From Apium graveolens (lineage: Eukaryota; Streptophyta; Magnoliopsida; Apiales; Apiaceae): DNA of 64,000 nt. This document shows, one piece after another, positions 24,956 to 35,613 of this stretch. The stretch's first letter is position 1. The number at the start of each line of letters is the position of its first letter. Location of the stretch: contig NC_133653.1 in NCBI RefSeq assembly GCF_009905375.1, positions 81,852,911 through 81,916,910 on the forward strand. Reading direction: 5' to 3'. The notes below the pieces were generated by a model that saw only the letters and a list, made by a program, of their open reading frames with translations, was not told the DNA's origin and searched no databases. Position numbers and translations under genes: made by a program.

Positions 24956-26235
24956 TACAGGCAAAAAAAGCATCGTTGTGACCAAAAGAAAAAACCTTTT
25001 CAATAGCCTTTTCCATGGAAGATTGCTCCGCATCCTTTATCTCGTTATACTACTCTGAAACAACAGTGACTTCCGGAAGTTACGAAAAAGGCAAGGACCC
25101 TTATGTGGTAAGTTTAGCCCCCAGGACCCATTTCCATATGATTTCTCTACTTCTTCAACCTTGTACACTGAAATGACACCAAAGAACACCTAGGGACCCG
25201 GATATTTACTACCCGACACAAAAACGAAAACGCAAGATCGAAACGGGTCGAAAATTTAAAGTTTATTGTTTTTTATTTTGAGTACATGAAGAAGAAAGTC
25301 TAAGACGGAAATCTGCCCTGGTGTCAGTTTTGTCATCATCCATTAATTTATATTCAATTTTAGACGACATGACATTACACTAAAACGAAAGTTCACTAAC
25401 TCTAAACGATTGGTTTTCTGTTTGGCATTCGGTATACGAAAATACACAGACACTGACGAATTGTCATGTCTATTAACAGGATCCCGTTACAGCTTGAAAC
25501 AATCAACAACCTTAATATATATAGCTAAAACCCTCGTGTCAAATACAAACAAAAAAAGATCCTTTTTGGGGCATCAGCAAATTATTTAATGGACAAGATT
25601 AATCGGGGCAAATTAATACATGGAAACCACACACGCAAATAGACACCCATAATCGGGGCATGAACAAGAAATAAACAAGCAAAAGCCATGATTATAAACA
25701 ATAAATGTGTGAGATAAGTTAAGTGTATTTAATAAAGTGGTTACCTTGAAATGGAGACCAATGTCACACCAGAGGTAGCTCATAAGCAAAAACTTGATAC
25801 AACATTTTCTTCCTCCTATACAGCCCAGACTGCAATGTCAAAATTAGACTTGAAACATTTGTCAATATATAGACATTTGAAACAATTCAAATCACAAGTA
25901 TTCGATAAAGATTTTAAGGAATCTCATAAAAATATATTTATTTTGGATATTAAATATATTTCAGATATTTAATCTAGATTTTAAATTATTTATTAATATC
26001 CCGAAGATATTCAAGAGAGTAGATAAATAAGTTTAACATTTTACTATTTAAACTCCAAATTTAAATTTAGGTCATTTATTATACATTTGCCCATATTTTA
26101 TTTAACAAGTGGAATTCATTAAATTTGTCTTCATTATGGTCAATTATGTCATTTACAAGATAATTGTAGTTTAAATAGTAATTTTGGGTGCTTATTTATC
26201 GATTCCCGTATTCAAAAACATATTTGTTTGAAAAG
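24956..26235. other. AT-rich intergenic, no gene seen
   Basis: I find no supported coding region. A 73-codon frame at 25751-25972 lacks recognisable motifs and is likely chance. Confidence 0.5.
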
Positions 26236-27143
26236 AATACTGTTCTAAAAATCCCGATAAATCCCCGATTCAACCGATTAATCCCCGATTAATCTCTTAT
26301 AAAATATCCATTCGATTCGATTTTTGAAATCCGACTAATTCTTACGAACTTTTCTTTATTGGAGTATATATAAGAAAAAATGACCAAAATACCTCTTTTT
26401 AAGTATCCTTTTGCCAAAATACTCATTTTGAAAAAATGTGCCCAAAATACCCATCACATACTCCACTCTAATATTAATATTGGAGTATTAGGATGATATG
26501 ACACTTTCAATGGAGTATCAGGATGATACTCTTTTGTCAACAGAGTATCATGGCAGATACTCCTCTGTCAGTGGAGTATCAGTCCTGATACTCCTTTCCC
26601 AATGGAGTATCACTTTTAATTTTTTTTTTAAAAAAATATAAAAAAATAAAAATAAATTTTAAAATTTTAGATGATACTCCAGACAAATGAGTATCTCACA
26701 TGTTACTCCACTGACAAAAGAGTATATGGATCGATACTCCACTGACAAAGAAGTATCATCCCGATACTCCTATGTCACTGACGTATCAACCTGATACTCC
26801 ACTAAAACTGGAGTATTTGGTGCGTATTTTGGACAGCTTAAAATTCTGATGGGTATTTTGGGCATTGTTATTTTAAAATGGTTATTTAGGTTTTTCACCT
26901 TATATATAATCATTTAATAAAATTAAAATACTATATTAATTTAAATATGAATAATAATAAAAATTATGATATAATAAATATAAATTTGTTAATACATAAC
27001 TAATATAATCATAATAATATAATTAATATAATTTAATAGTATAATACATTTGATTAATCCTTCCGATTAATCATCGATTTTCAATTAATACTAAATCGGT
27101 AGCTCACTCGATTATCCCCGATTTCCGATTTTTACAATACTAG
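26236..27143. mobile_element. Possible TIR element (MITE) with nested insertion
   Basis: The left end (ACTGTTCTAAAAATCCCGAT) and the reverse complement of the right end (CTAGTATTGTAAAAATCGGA) resemble each other, and both ends are followed by CCCCGATT/CGATTAATC motifs in inverse orientation. GAAAAG occurs just outside both ends, a possible short target duplication. The middle holds the separate element at 26372-26901. Boundaries are approximate. Confidence 0.5.
26372..26901. mobile_element. TIR element built from palindromic GGAGTATC/GATACTCC repeats
   Basis: Both ends read AAG..GAAAAA..ACC inwards and share TGCCCAAAATACCCATC in inverse orientation, flanked by ATATAT on each side. Between the ends are about a dozen alternating AGTATC and GATACT motifs, for example GGAGTATC, GATACTCC and GATACTC, with short linkers often containing GTCA or GACAAA. 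No coding capacity. The inside can fold into many small hairpins as well as one large one. Confidence 0.65.
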
Positions 27144-28704
27144 AAAAGATTATATAAATATTTGAATTTTTGTGATTTATGGTATATCATGATATCAAGA
27201 GATTTTATTAGATTTTGGCTGATATATATAAATTCAATAATAAATATAGCATATTATATTCAATTTAAAATCTAGCTCAATCTTTTCATCAAAAATATAA
27301 TTTTCTTTAAAAAGGTTAGATTGCTGAAAATACCTTGTTCTTTTTAACTTGGTCAAACAAATATCATCTTTTAAATTTTTAGTCAAAAATATTTCTCTAA
27401 TGCGCATTTCAAGGTAAGGTATAACTATTTAAAAACTGGATATCATCATTAAATAAAATTGCAAAAAAAAAAAGTAAAAACTGAAAAATGGGTACGTCCT
27501 TATTACACTTTCCAAGACACATGATGATATGAATAATGCATAATGCGTATCACCTCCACCAAAATTTTTATCAATTTTTATTTTATTTTAAATTTTTACG
27601 TAATAACCATTTTTAAAATGGGTCTCAGTCTTAATTATACCCATTATTCAAATGTTTATTAGGGAGATATTTTTTGACAGAAAAATAAAATGTGGCATCT
27701 TTGTCACTTATTCTTGAAAATGTGATATTTTTCTCATTTTTTTCCGAGAAACCTGCAATATTTGTAAGAGAAAAGTGTTTGTGGGTGTTCTCACACACAT
27801 TACATAGTTTAGAACATTTTATACGATAATATTTTAAAAATAAAATTGTAAATATAAATACGACCCCTGCATTTAGAAAAATACTCATATATTACATTTA
27901 TTTTTTTAAATTCAAGTATGTTTCCTGACTCCTGATTCCTGATATTATCCTCATGTCAACAATCCCTATTTATAATATTTATCTATTTTATACATTTATA
28001 AAAATGAGTTATATTACACATTGTACTGAAATAACGTTAGAAACTCTATATATCTACCATCAATCCATTAATCTATAATCTATACAAATTTATTAAAACC
28101 GAAGTATATAAATCGTTGGTGAGTATTATTATTTTATCAACAACTTTAATAAAATTGTCTTATTAAAAATTATTACAAACATATTACTCATACTACTATA
28201 TTGCAATCTAAAATTAATGATTTAGTTGAAATATTATAGGCTGGGATGCTATCTATATTAACTTTATTATATTATTATAAGACATAATTTCATTTGTTCG
28301 ATTGATTAATACCTTCCTAAATAGTATATTAACATCTTACAAAATAAAATTTAAATAAATATATTTTAATTAAAAAATTAAATTATATATCAAATATAAT
28401 TATAAATTTTATGAATTATTATTCAGTTTAATTTCTAATCACACGGATCCCATGCTAATATTACTCTATACCCTATTCAAATTCAGTATCAATTGTTGGT
28501 TGATATTATGGGCTCTGTGCTCGGTTTAATTGGTATCAAAAGATTATTGATAAAATATAAATTAGTATTACGGGACGGACTTAAAGTATCTGGATTGGGC
28601 TTAATTAGTATCAAAAGACTTATTGAAATGAACTCATTAAAAACCTAAGTACAAATATATTACTAAAACTATTATATTAAAAATAAATCGTTAATCGATA
28701 TCAC
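27144..28704. other. AT-rich intergenic, no gene seen
   Basis: Strongly AT-rich sequence without a supported gene, RNA or clear repeat. A LINE-like insertion begins at its right edge. Confidence 0.5.
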
Positions 28705-29169
28705 CGACTCAATACTTTTTTTGTTGATAAACAGGCAATATATTAAAAAGCATTGGAACCAAATCTAATTACAAACAGTTCCAATGATAGAAGAAACTTA
28801 AATAAGACCCCTATTTCGGCACATCTATCTCCCCTTCCTCTGTTAAGATCAATCTCTTCCTCGTCGAAATGATGATACAGGTAGACCGACTTCTTACTAT
28901 CTACTAGTTCCATGAGCCCATCGTTGTTACAGCAGTGATCCTGAAGGATCTTACTTTAACCTTTAGACATAGCCTCATAAACCTGTTGGAGATAGGTCTT
29001 ATCATCCCGAAGATTGTCCCTTACCACCCCGGTTAAGTCCGGACAGCCCCCATCCCCACCAACTTTCACAATACCCCCAGCATTACCATCAAGCTTATCC
29101 ATACCCACCGCTTCACCAACAGTTACCTTAACACACTCATTAACTCCACCACCCCTTATATTCTCAATT

Positions 29170-29581
29170 TGTAACCAACTGAAGATATGTGGGCCAATTG
29201 GGCTAGAGTTGAGATCATTTGGGTCGTCCACCAATTCACAATTACAAGCCCAAGTCAAAGTGATGCCCCATACGAGCCTGACTATATATACTGATTTGGT
29301 CTACTTCAACAGATGTCGAAGAATCAGTTGTCTTTTACGGTTCATTTCAATTCCTGTATTTTCAATTCAGTACTTCTCAATTTTGTTATGTCTTGTACTT
29401 TTCATTCTGTCAATTCCATTTCCTTGTTTAGTTTCATTTGATTACTTTGCCCTTGTTTTATCAGTTATCGAACATATATAAAACATGAGTTTCCATGAAT
29501 ATTCTCAAGTAGCTGATAATTTTTATGGTTCAAATCCTTTTAGTGGTTTCAAAGAGTTAACCAACCCTCAGGTTGGTTACA
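29170..29581 (+). repeat. 5' LTR of the non-autonomous element
   Basis: 412 bp, TGTAACCAAC to GTTGGTTACA. A TATATATA box at about 29283 (ACTATATATACTG) may be the promoter. The last 97 bp already encode the first 32 codons of the internal open frame, which starts at 29485. Confidence 0.9.
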
Positions 29582-32343
29582 ATTGGTATCAGAGCCCGTG
29601 TTCCTCGGATATGTCGGTGAAGAATTTAGGGGTTACTGCACCATGTTATCCAGCTGCATATTCTTTCCCCCAATATCAGGTGAGTAACCCTGGCATGTAC
29701 TATTCACACGAGTATGAACCACCACCCACAATTACATCGGAATCATGCGTTTCTGAATTATGTGCGTATCAGATGTTTGATACAAGTTCTAAAAGAGAAT
29801 ATGTTTTTGCTGATGAAAATTTTGACACCACCAGCGTAATTGCTTCGCCATATACTCTGACATGTCATACACTCTCTACTGGCCAATTTTATTATGCTCT
29901 TGAATCAACAAGTCCATTAACAACTCTTTGTTCTATTGTTGCATCCGGCACTGAATTGATTTCTGTTTTCAATAATCATGAATCTGATGAAGAATTTACG
30001 AATATAAATGAAGCCGTGAATAGTGTTTCTGTACTTGTCGAAACTGATGGTTATAAGGAATTTGAAGATGGAAGTATTAACAAAGGTATGGGGGGACAGA
30101 CAGGCGAGGGATTAAACGGAGAAATTAATATCACTTTAGAAGATGTGGTTAAAGATGATAATATTGAAAGGAAAGCAGTAAAAAGCGGTGTTGAAGAAAT
30201 TGAGATTGATGAAGCTACGGGTAATGGAAAGTTAACAGATCTAACTGGAACAGTAAGTAATTTGGACAGATTGACAAATAACTTTGATGATTCATTTGTG
30301 ATGGACAACTTACTAATACATCAAAATTCAAGCTCTATTATCGAGTATGTTGAGGATTTTATGCACGTTAAAAACAGGGCGGAATTTATTTTTAAGCGTG
30401 ATTTTGATGATAATCTTTTTGCTTATTGCTTTGTTAACGACCTAAACGAAGAAATCAGAGAGGCTCTTCAAGTATGGTCACCTCGAACTTTACAGGGGTC
30501 AATTGATTTGGCTAAATCTTATCAGGTTTTATTGTTTGCAGAGCGATTACTGGTTGATGTTATAGATATTAAAAATGAAGGTAGGGGACAACTCATTAAC
30601 GGTGTTTCTGCTAAAACTTTTAGTTGTAAGGAAAGTGAAGGGTATAAAATCATGACGTCAGGGCCCTTGAAAGTTGCAGGTGTACTAGGTGACAATCTCA
30701 ATTCTGTTGTATCTATACTACTTGTTACTGAAGAAATACCTCTAGTTATTCTTACTATGATGAGAGATGTGGTTCAAGCTTACTCTTGCAAGGGAATTAA
30801 AAATGATGTTCCCATCATACCAGCTCGTTTGATGTTTGATGATAGTTCTGGAAGAGATGAAAGGCTTAGCAAGGCGGGGAAGATAGCAAAGCTCCCAACT
30901 ATAATGGTAATTGTTGTTTATTGGGGAACTCTGTCAGGGGCTTGTGGTTTTTCTTATTATCTTACCATGGGAAAGAGAGTTACGAGAAAAATACCTGAGA
31001 TGAAGGGTAGGCATGCCAATCTGATCCAATTCAGATTTATTGAGCTCGACATAATGCCTTTTTCAAAGAGTATGGAGCTAGTAGAGAAATTTTTTATGGG
31101 AATTTATGGAAATGCAGTTTATAATGGCAAAATGAATGGGAATGTACTCATTTTGGATCCCGGCGGGGATGTACATAACAGGCGGACATGTCTTAGTAGT
31201 CCGATTAAAGAAAACAGAAGTGATAGAAATCCTAAAATACTTATTAGAATTAATGATTCACAAAAGCAAACAATCAGGAATGTCAGTGATATTTATAGCT
31301 TTACCATGGTGCAGATTATCATCCAGCCTAGAGCAGTTACACTTGTAAATTTGAAGGGCAACACTGTGAGAGTGATATTGTTGGAAACTAAGAGCTTCTT
31401 AGAAGAGGAGGGCAAAAATGGTGATACGAAAAGGAATGAAGAGGAGAATGGTGGTAAAGAAACAAAGAAAGATGAGGATCAATTGGTAAAAAGTGATAAT
31501 CAAGATATTTATTTCGGTGAAGCAGATGTGAAAAATACAACTGATTTGTTTGTGAAGACGCTCGAGGAGGGGAGGCTTGAGACATACTGGAGCGAAATGG
31601 TAGATGCTTTTAGGAGTGTTCTTATAGTTAAACTAATGAGCAAGAACATTATCGCGATTAATGTAAGGCAGGGAACTACAAAACTGTGTTTGGCATTTGA
31701 CATTGCTAGTTGTGAACCACGCGATGTTACAAGGTCTGATTTACTTGCTGGAGTCATGTCAGTATACATTAGGGACCGGCTGGTGGGGTTGTTAAAGTGG
31801 ATTCATGGATGCCAAAATGGAGGCATTGTGAGGTTGACAAGAAAGGATTGTTTAAAGTTTTTTTATTGTCTGTGCTACCCTCATGATTACCAAATTATAT
31901 CTATTCCCAAGTTTAAGGTACCAGTTATTAAGAGAATGACTAGTGCTTGGTTTTGGTGTGAGATAGCACTAGTTTTTGATCCTGGAAATTTGTTGTCTTA
32001 TGGTGCGACCTTGGTGAAACTTATTGCTGCTACAATGGATGAGCATAAAATCTTAATTAATAATATCAGTGCTGCTCCAGGTGAGTTGCAAAAACTTTTG
32101 CTATGTGAATGGCTTGCTATTCACCATGATTCTAATTATTTTTCTTGGAGCTTGGAGAAAAAGTGGAAAGATTATATTCCAAGGATAAGGCATAAGAGTT
32201 TCGGTAATGGTATTAGTAAACTTAGTGAACCTGGAGAATCATTACCTACTTGCTTAGCCTCAACTAATGTTATAAGGCTAGCATCTGCTTGGTATTGGAG
32301 TGTCACTATATTAGTTTTTGATCCTGGAAAGTTTTGTTGCTAG
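29485..32343 (+). CDS. 952-aa Gag-like protein of the non-autonomous LTR element
   Basis: One uninterrupted frame that opens with ATG inside the 5' LTR, 19 bases after the last TATATAAA-like motif, and runs through U5, the primer site and almost to the polypurine tract. Residues about 280-350 look like the capsid core of plant gypsy Gag: an EYVEDF stretch, a cysteine-containing AYCFVNDLNEEIREAL helix and a PRTLQGSIDLAKSY segment. An acidic Lys/Glu-rich part lies near residues 640-680. The C-terminal third has a repeated motif, SAWFWCEIALVFDPG near residue 820 and SAWYWSVTILVFDPG at the end. No zinc knuckle, protease or polymerase is seen. The function beyond particle assembly is unknown. The lack of stops over 2.9 kb argues for recent activity or selection. 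Confidence 0.75.
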   Translation: MSFHEYSQVADNFYGSNPFSGFKELTNPQVGYNWYQSPCSSDMSVKNLGVTAPCYPAAYSFPQYQVSNPGMYYSHEYEPPPTITSESCVSELCAYQMFDTSSKREYVFADENFDTTSVIASPYTLTCHTLSTGQFYYALESTSPLTTLCSIVASGTELISVFNNHESDEEFTNINEAVNSVSVLVETDGYKEFEDGSINKGMGGQTGEGLNGEINITLEDVVKDDNIERKAVKSGVEEIEIDEATGNGKLTDLTGTVSNLDRLTNNFDDSFVMDNLLIHQNSSSIIEYVEDFMHVKNRAEFIFKRDFDDNLFAYCFVNDLNEEIREALQVWSPRTLQGSIDLAKSYQVLLFAERLLVDVIDIKNEGRGQLINGVSAKTFSCKESEGYKIMTSGPLKVAGVLGDNLNSVVSILLVTEEIPLVILTMMRDVVQAYSCKGIKNDVPIIPARLMFDDSSGRDERLSKAGKIAKLPTIMVIVVYWGTLSGACGFSYYLTMGKRVTRKIPEMKGRHANLIQFRFIELDIMPFSKSMELVEKFFMGIYGNAVYNGKMNGNVLILDPGGDVHNRRTCLSSPIKENRSDRNPKILIRINDSQKQTIRNVSDIYSFTMVQIIIQPRAVTLVNLKGNTVRVILLETKSFLEEEGKNGDTKRNEEENGGKETKKDEDQLVKSDNQDIYFGEADVKNTTDLFVKTLEEGRLETYWSEMVDAFRSVLIVKLMSKNIIAINVRQGTTKLCLAFDIASCEPRDVTRSDLLAGVMSVYIRDRLVGLLKWIHGCQNGGIVRLTRKDCLKFFYCLCYPHDYQIISIPKFKVPVIKRMTSAWFWCEIALVFDPGNLLSYGATLVKLIAATMDEHKILINNISAAPGELQKLLLCEWLAIHHDSNYFSWSLEKKWKDYIPRIRHKSFGNGISKLSEPGESLPTCLASTNVIRLASAWYWSVTILVFDPGKFCC
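29584..29595 (+). other. Primer-binding site (initiator tRNA-Met), translated through
   Basis: TGGTATCAGAGC two bases after the LTR. It lies within the open frame, which reads it as part of WYQSP, so here the primer site is also coding sequence. Confidence 0.88.
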
Positions 32344-32390
32344 TAATGTACTTGTTGAAATTCAATTATCCTTGAGGTCAAGGATATTTT

Positions 32391-32400
32391 AAGGGGAAGG
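32391..32400 (+). other. Polypurine tract of the non-autonomous element
   Basis: AAGGGGAAGG lies three bases before the 3' LTR and is the plus-strand primer expected for an LTR element. Confidence 0.85.
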
Positions 32401-32403
32401 AAT

Positions 32404-32815
32404 TGTAACCAACTGAAGATATGTGGGCCAATTGGGCTAGAGTTGAGATCATTTGGGCCGTCCACCAATTCACAATTACAAGCCCAAGTCAAAGTGATGC
32501 CCCATACGAGCCTGACTATATATACTGATTTGGTCTACTTCAACAGATGTCGAAGAATCAGTTATCTTTTACGGTTCATTTCAATTCCTGTATTTTCAAT
32601 TCAGTACTTCTCAATTTTGTTATGTCTTGTACTTTTCATTCTGTCAATTCCATTTCCTTGTTCAGTTTCATTTGATTACTTTACCCTTGTTTTATCAGTT
32701 ATCGAACATATATAAAACATGAGTTTCCATGAATATTCTCAAGTAGTTGATAATCTTTATGGTTCAAATCCTTTTAGTGGTTTCAAAGAGTTAACTAACC
32801 CTCAGGTTGGTTACA
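32404..32815 (+). repeat. 3' LTR of the non-autonomous element
   Basis: Same length and ends as the 5' LTR, with about seven substitutions. It carries the same start codon and first codons of the internal protein, which run on into flanking sequence and stop at 32917-32919. Confidence 0.9.
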
Positions 32816-33029
32816 TAATTACATCTAGAGGTATCACATTAAGAGGAACAGAGTCAACAGGATCCGCTACACCGTTGTATACGATCATGGCACCCAACAT
32901 GTCGTTTGCAATGTCATGATTCAACTCTGCTTCGTGAGCCAGATTATCAGGAGAAAGAGCATCAAAGTCTTCGCCAAAGCCCAAGTTATCATCAACCTCA
33001 AAAGGTAAAAATCGACCGATATTCCTTTG

Positions 33030-33794
33030 TGATAGGGTACAAGAGACCCGGATAGGCGTCAACCTGGACTAAGGGGAGGCATGCTTATCCGACCTGCTAA
33101 GACCCCCCTCTCCCAGGCCAATCAAGCATAGGAGCCCAGGCCCGGGTCTATCCTACCCCCCGGATCCGGATCCGCCTGCATACCCGGACCCGGATCGGGG
33201 CCGAAACCACAGTTAGGGAGTCTCAGCAGACACATCACATCCCACAACCCGCCAAGGAGGGGTACGTGGGCACGTGACTATGACAGCTATCAACAACCAA
33301 CACCCCAGACAAGCACGGCGCGTTTCAGAGGCCGTTAGGACACTCTGGAGGTGGTCCTCCCCTAGACACGTGTAAGCAATCTGCCCAAGTCAGGCGTCCT
33401 CCGCTCCCAAGATCCAACGGCCCAGATTTAGAGGTCACTACCCCTAAACCCTACCTTGGGGCTATATATACCCCCAAGACTGAAGGGTTTAGGGGTTGGA
33501 AAATAATTTCTCTTGCACTCACACACTCTCATACACTCAAAACACACAGCAGAAATCACATATACACATCCACACACAAACACACAGCAGCCAGCAGCCT
33601 CTAAATGATATAAATATATATATACCTTCATCTTCTCCAAAGCCCGTTCTTATTCTTACACCGGAGGCGCCGTGGGAGCAAAACCCCCCTTCCGGTGTTG
33701 TTTTGCAGGCGCCCAACCTGCAGCTACACCTCTTCCACGCACAGAAGGTCCAGGAATGCCGTCGGACGGAGCCGCCCGCTCACCGGAGTTATCA
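33030..33794 (+). repeat. 5' LTR of the Tat-like gypsy element
   Basis: 765 bp, rich in GGATCCGGATCC-type motifs near 33160-33200. The promoter is likely the TATA box at 33462-33469. Confidence 0.95.
33456..33479 (+). promoter_or_regulatory. TATA box inside a perfect inverted repeat
   Basis: The box TATATATA is flanked by CTTGGGG on the left and CCCCCAAG on the right, which pair exactly. The same arrangement is kept in the 3' LTR near 45666-45689. It is the probable LTR promoter; the pairing arms may be chance or may matter for transcription or RNA structure. Confidence 0.65.
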
Positions 33795-33796
33795 TT

Positions 33797-33810
33797 TGGC
33801 GCTAGAAGGA
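33797..33810 (+). other. Primer-binding site of the gypsy element
   Basis: TGGCGCTAGAAGGA starts two bases after the LTR. It is not the tRNA-Met type used by the two other elements here. Similar sites occur in Tat-type gypsy elements; which tRNA is used I cannot verify. Confidence 0.75.
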
Positions 33811-34268
33811 GGGGGCTCCATCCTTGGGTCTCGGTGCCCCTGGATTCATCTTCATCAGCAAACTCTTGACAGAGTCCACTTTCAAACCTGTAAGAACATA
33901 AACAACAAAACCCTTTCTTGAATATGAATTTTCATTTTAGCCACGTTTGTATGAGCGTCTTGCTTTAGGCCGTGTTTGTGTGAGCCCGCCCTTGTTTGTT
34001 AAGTTTTAGTTGTTTAGGGTTTGATAATCTTGGTAATCTCGAAGCCTGGGGTTTAACAGTCTTGGTGATTTAAAACCCAGAACTGTTTTAGCTTGCGTAT
34101 TTTCTTTTGTGTTCAAGAGCCTGTTGTTCTTGTTTGGTATTATTGTTAGCAAAACCCAGAAAGTTTGCTTGCTGTTATTCTGGAAAATTTTTGTAATATT
34201 CAAAAAAGCAACCCCAGATCCATATTTGTAGCCTCAAAACTTGGTCAGTTGTTTGTACATTTGTGGTG

Positions 34269-35592
34269 ATGGCAAGAGCAGGAAAAAGTACAGCTGGTAG
34301 GCCCTCCGCCAGTACCCATATTCAGGATCAAGACCCCTCTCAAGTTCAAGAACCTGGGGGAGACAGGGAGACCTTCCAGGAGCAACCACTGACACAGCAT
34401 ACCCCAATCAGGGATGCTAGAAATGTCATAGAGCTAAATCAGTACAAGTACACCAATGTTCCAGTTGCAGATGAGCATATGGCTAACTTAACAAGCCATT
34501 AACTTGCTGAAGCAATCAGGCTCTACAGAGATGAACAAGCCTGGGCTCAGATGGAATTTGAACAAGATGATGAGCAAGAAGAGTCCGGGGACTCTCAGCA
34601 ATCCAAGAGATCTGTCTTCGACCGAATTGGGGCTAAGGCAAAAAAGAATCAAAAAGAGCTTAGTAAAAAGGAGACAGAAGCAACCAGAAAGAAAATATTA
34701 GAAGAAATCAGAGAAAAGATAAGAAAAGAAGAAGAAGAAAAGCTAGAGCAAAAAATTCAGAAAAGAATGCAGATGGAGGAGGAGAGGCTCCTCGCTAAGA
34801 CAAGAGGCAAAAGAACTCGGAGGGACCCTACCCCCGAACTTATTACTGATGACGAAGAGGAGGGTCAGAAAGATCTCAAGGACATGATTTACGAGCTCCA
34901 GAGAAAAATGGAGAAAGAATCTGGGGTGGAAGTTGGGGAGACCCTACCTTCAGTCACTCCCTAGAAGCCATCGCTCGACAGAAAAATCTCAAACATTACA
35001 ACTTTGACTCTTTCGACGGACTTGGGGATCCGGAAGAGCACCTCAACTACTTTGAACAGATAGCTCAGATATACTATTACAATGACTTGACGAAATCCAG
35101 ATTCTTCGCCTCGACCCTCAAAGGGGGGGCTCAAAGATGGTTCAGCAGAATCCCGTCAAGAAGCATCCACTCCTGGAAAGAATTTAGAGGAGCCTTCCTT
35201 AGAAGATTCAGAGCCAATAAAACACATGAAATGCACATGTGCCAATATGATAACGAAGCACTCTCAGCCTATATGCGAGGTTCCAGGAAGCCATCAACAA
35301 AGTCTCGAATCTCGATGAAAGGGAGGCTCTAAGCATATTTCGAAGAAACCTGGATCCAGAACACAACGAGAGGTATATTGTGGAGTTGATAAACAAAGAG
35401 CCCCAAAGCCTGGCCGCGGCTTATTCCATGGCAGCCCGGTTCATAAAAGAAACAGATGTTCTCCAGGCGATGAGAATGACTCGGAATGGAGGAAACAGGA
35501 ATAAATCTTCTGATGACCGACCGAAAGGGGGTTACCATTAGGAGAAAAAGTTCAAACAAAGCAACCAAACCCAGCAAACAAATGTTGTACAA
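34269..35592 (+). pseudogene. Gypsy Gag, interrupted
   Basis: Capsid protein of the element. It starts at ATG 34269 about 475 bp after the LTR. The first third is Gln/Glu/Lys-rich with a long charged coiled-coil region at 34620-34830. The capsid core starts near 34970 and has FDGLGDPEEHL, RWFSRIPSRSIHSW and FRRNLDPE motifs. A stop (TAA) at 34500, a frame change near 34955, another near 35278 and a stop near 35538 break it. The remainder connects to the frame that continues as Pol, which starts with a knuckle-like CDYHETHGHKTENC. Confidence 0.85.
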
Positions 35593-35613
35593 AACACCCC
35601 AATATTCCAAAGA

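Larger units (their letters stand above)
29170..32815 (+). mobile_element. Non-autonomous LTR retrotransposon with one 952-codon ORF
   Basis: Two 412-bp direct repeats (29170-29581, 32404-32815) start TGTAACCAAC and end GTTGGTTACA, a perfect 10-bp terminal inverted repeat. A tRNA-Met primer site follows the 5' copy and a polypurine tract precedes the 3' copy. Flanks are CAATT on the left and TAATT on the right, a target duplication with one change. By eye the LTRs differ at about seven of 412 positions, so the insertion is fairly young. Protease, reverse transcriptase and integrase are missing, so it depends on another element for movement. Confidence 0.9.
28959..33059 (-). pseudogene. Unknown open frame inside the LINE-like unit (split by an LTR element)
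   Basis: Before insertion this minus-strand frame ran from at least 33059 to 32816 and then from 29169 to a stop at 28959. Joining the sides at the AATT target site keeps the frame (PLDVI then ENIRGGG). The product is Asp/Gly/Val-rich with motifs RFLPFEVDD, GFGEDFDAL, NECVKV and CPDLTGVV. It has no start codon that I can defend: a stop lies upstream in the 46007-46057 part. I do not recognise the family. It could be a fragment of a LINE first open frame or of a host mRNA. Confidence 0.5.

Noticed and set aside
33496..33921. 141-codon frame across the gypsy 5' LTR
   Set aside because: LTR and leader sequence without conserved motifs; the same frame in the 3' LTR is cut at the element end.
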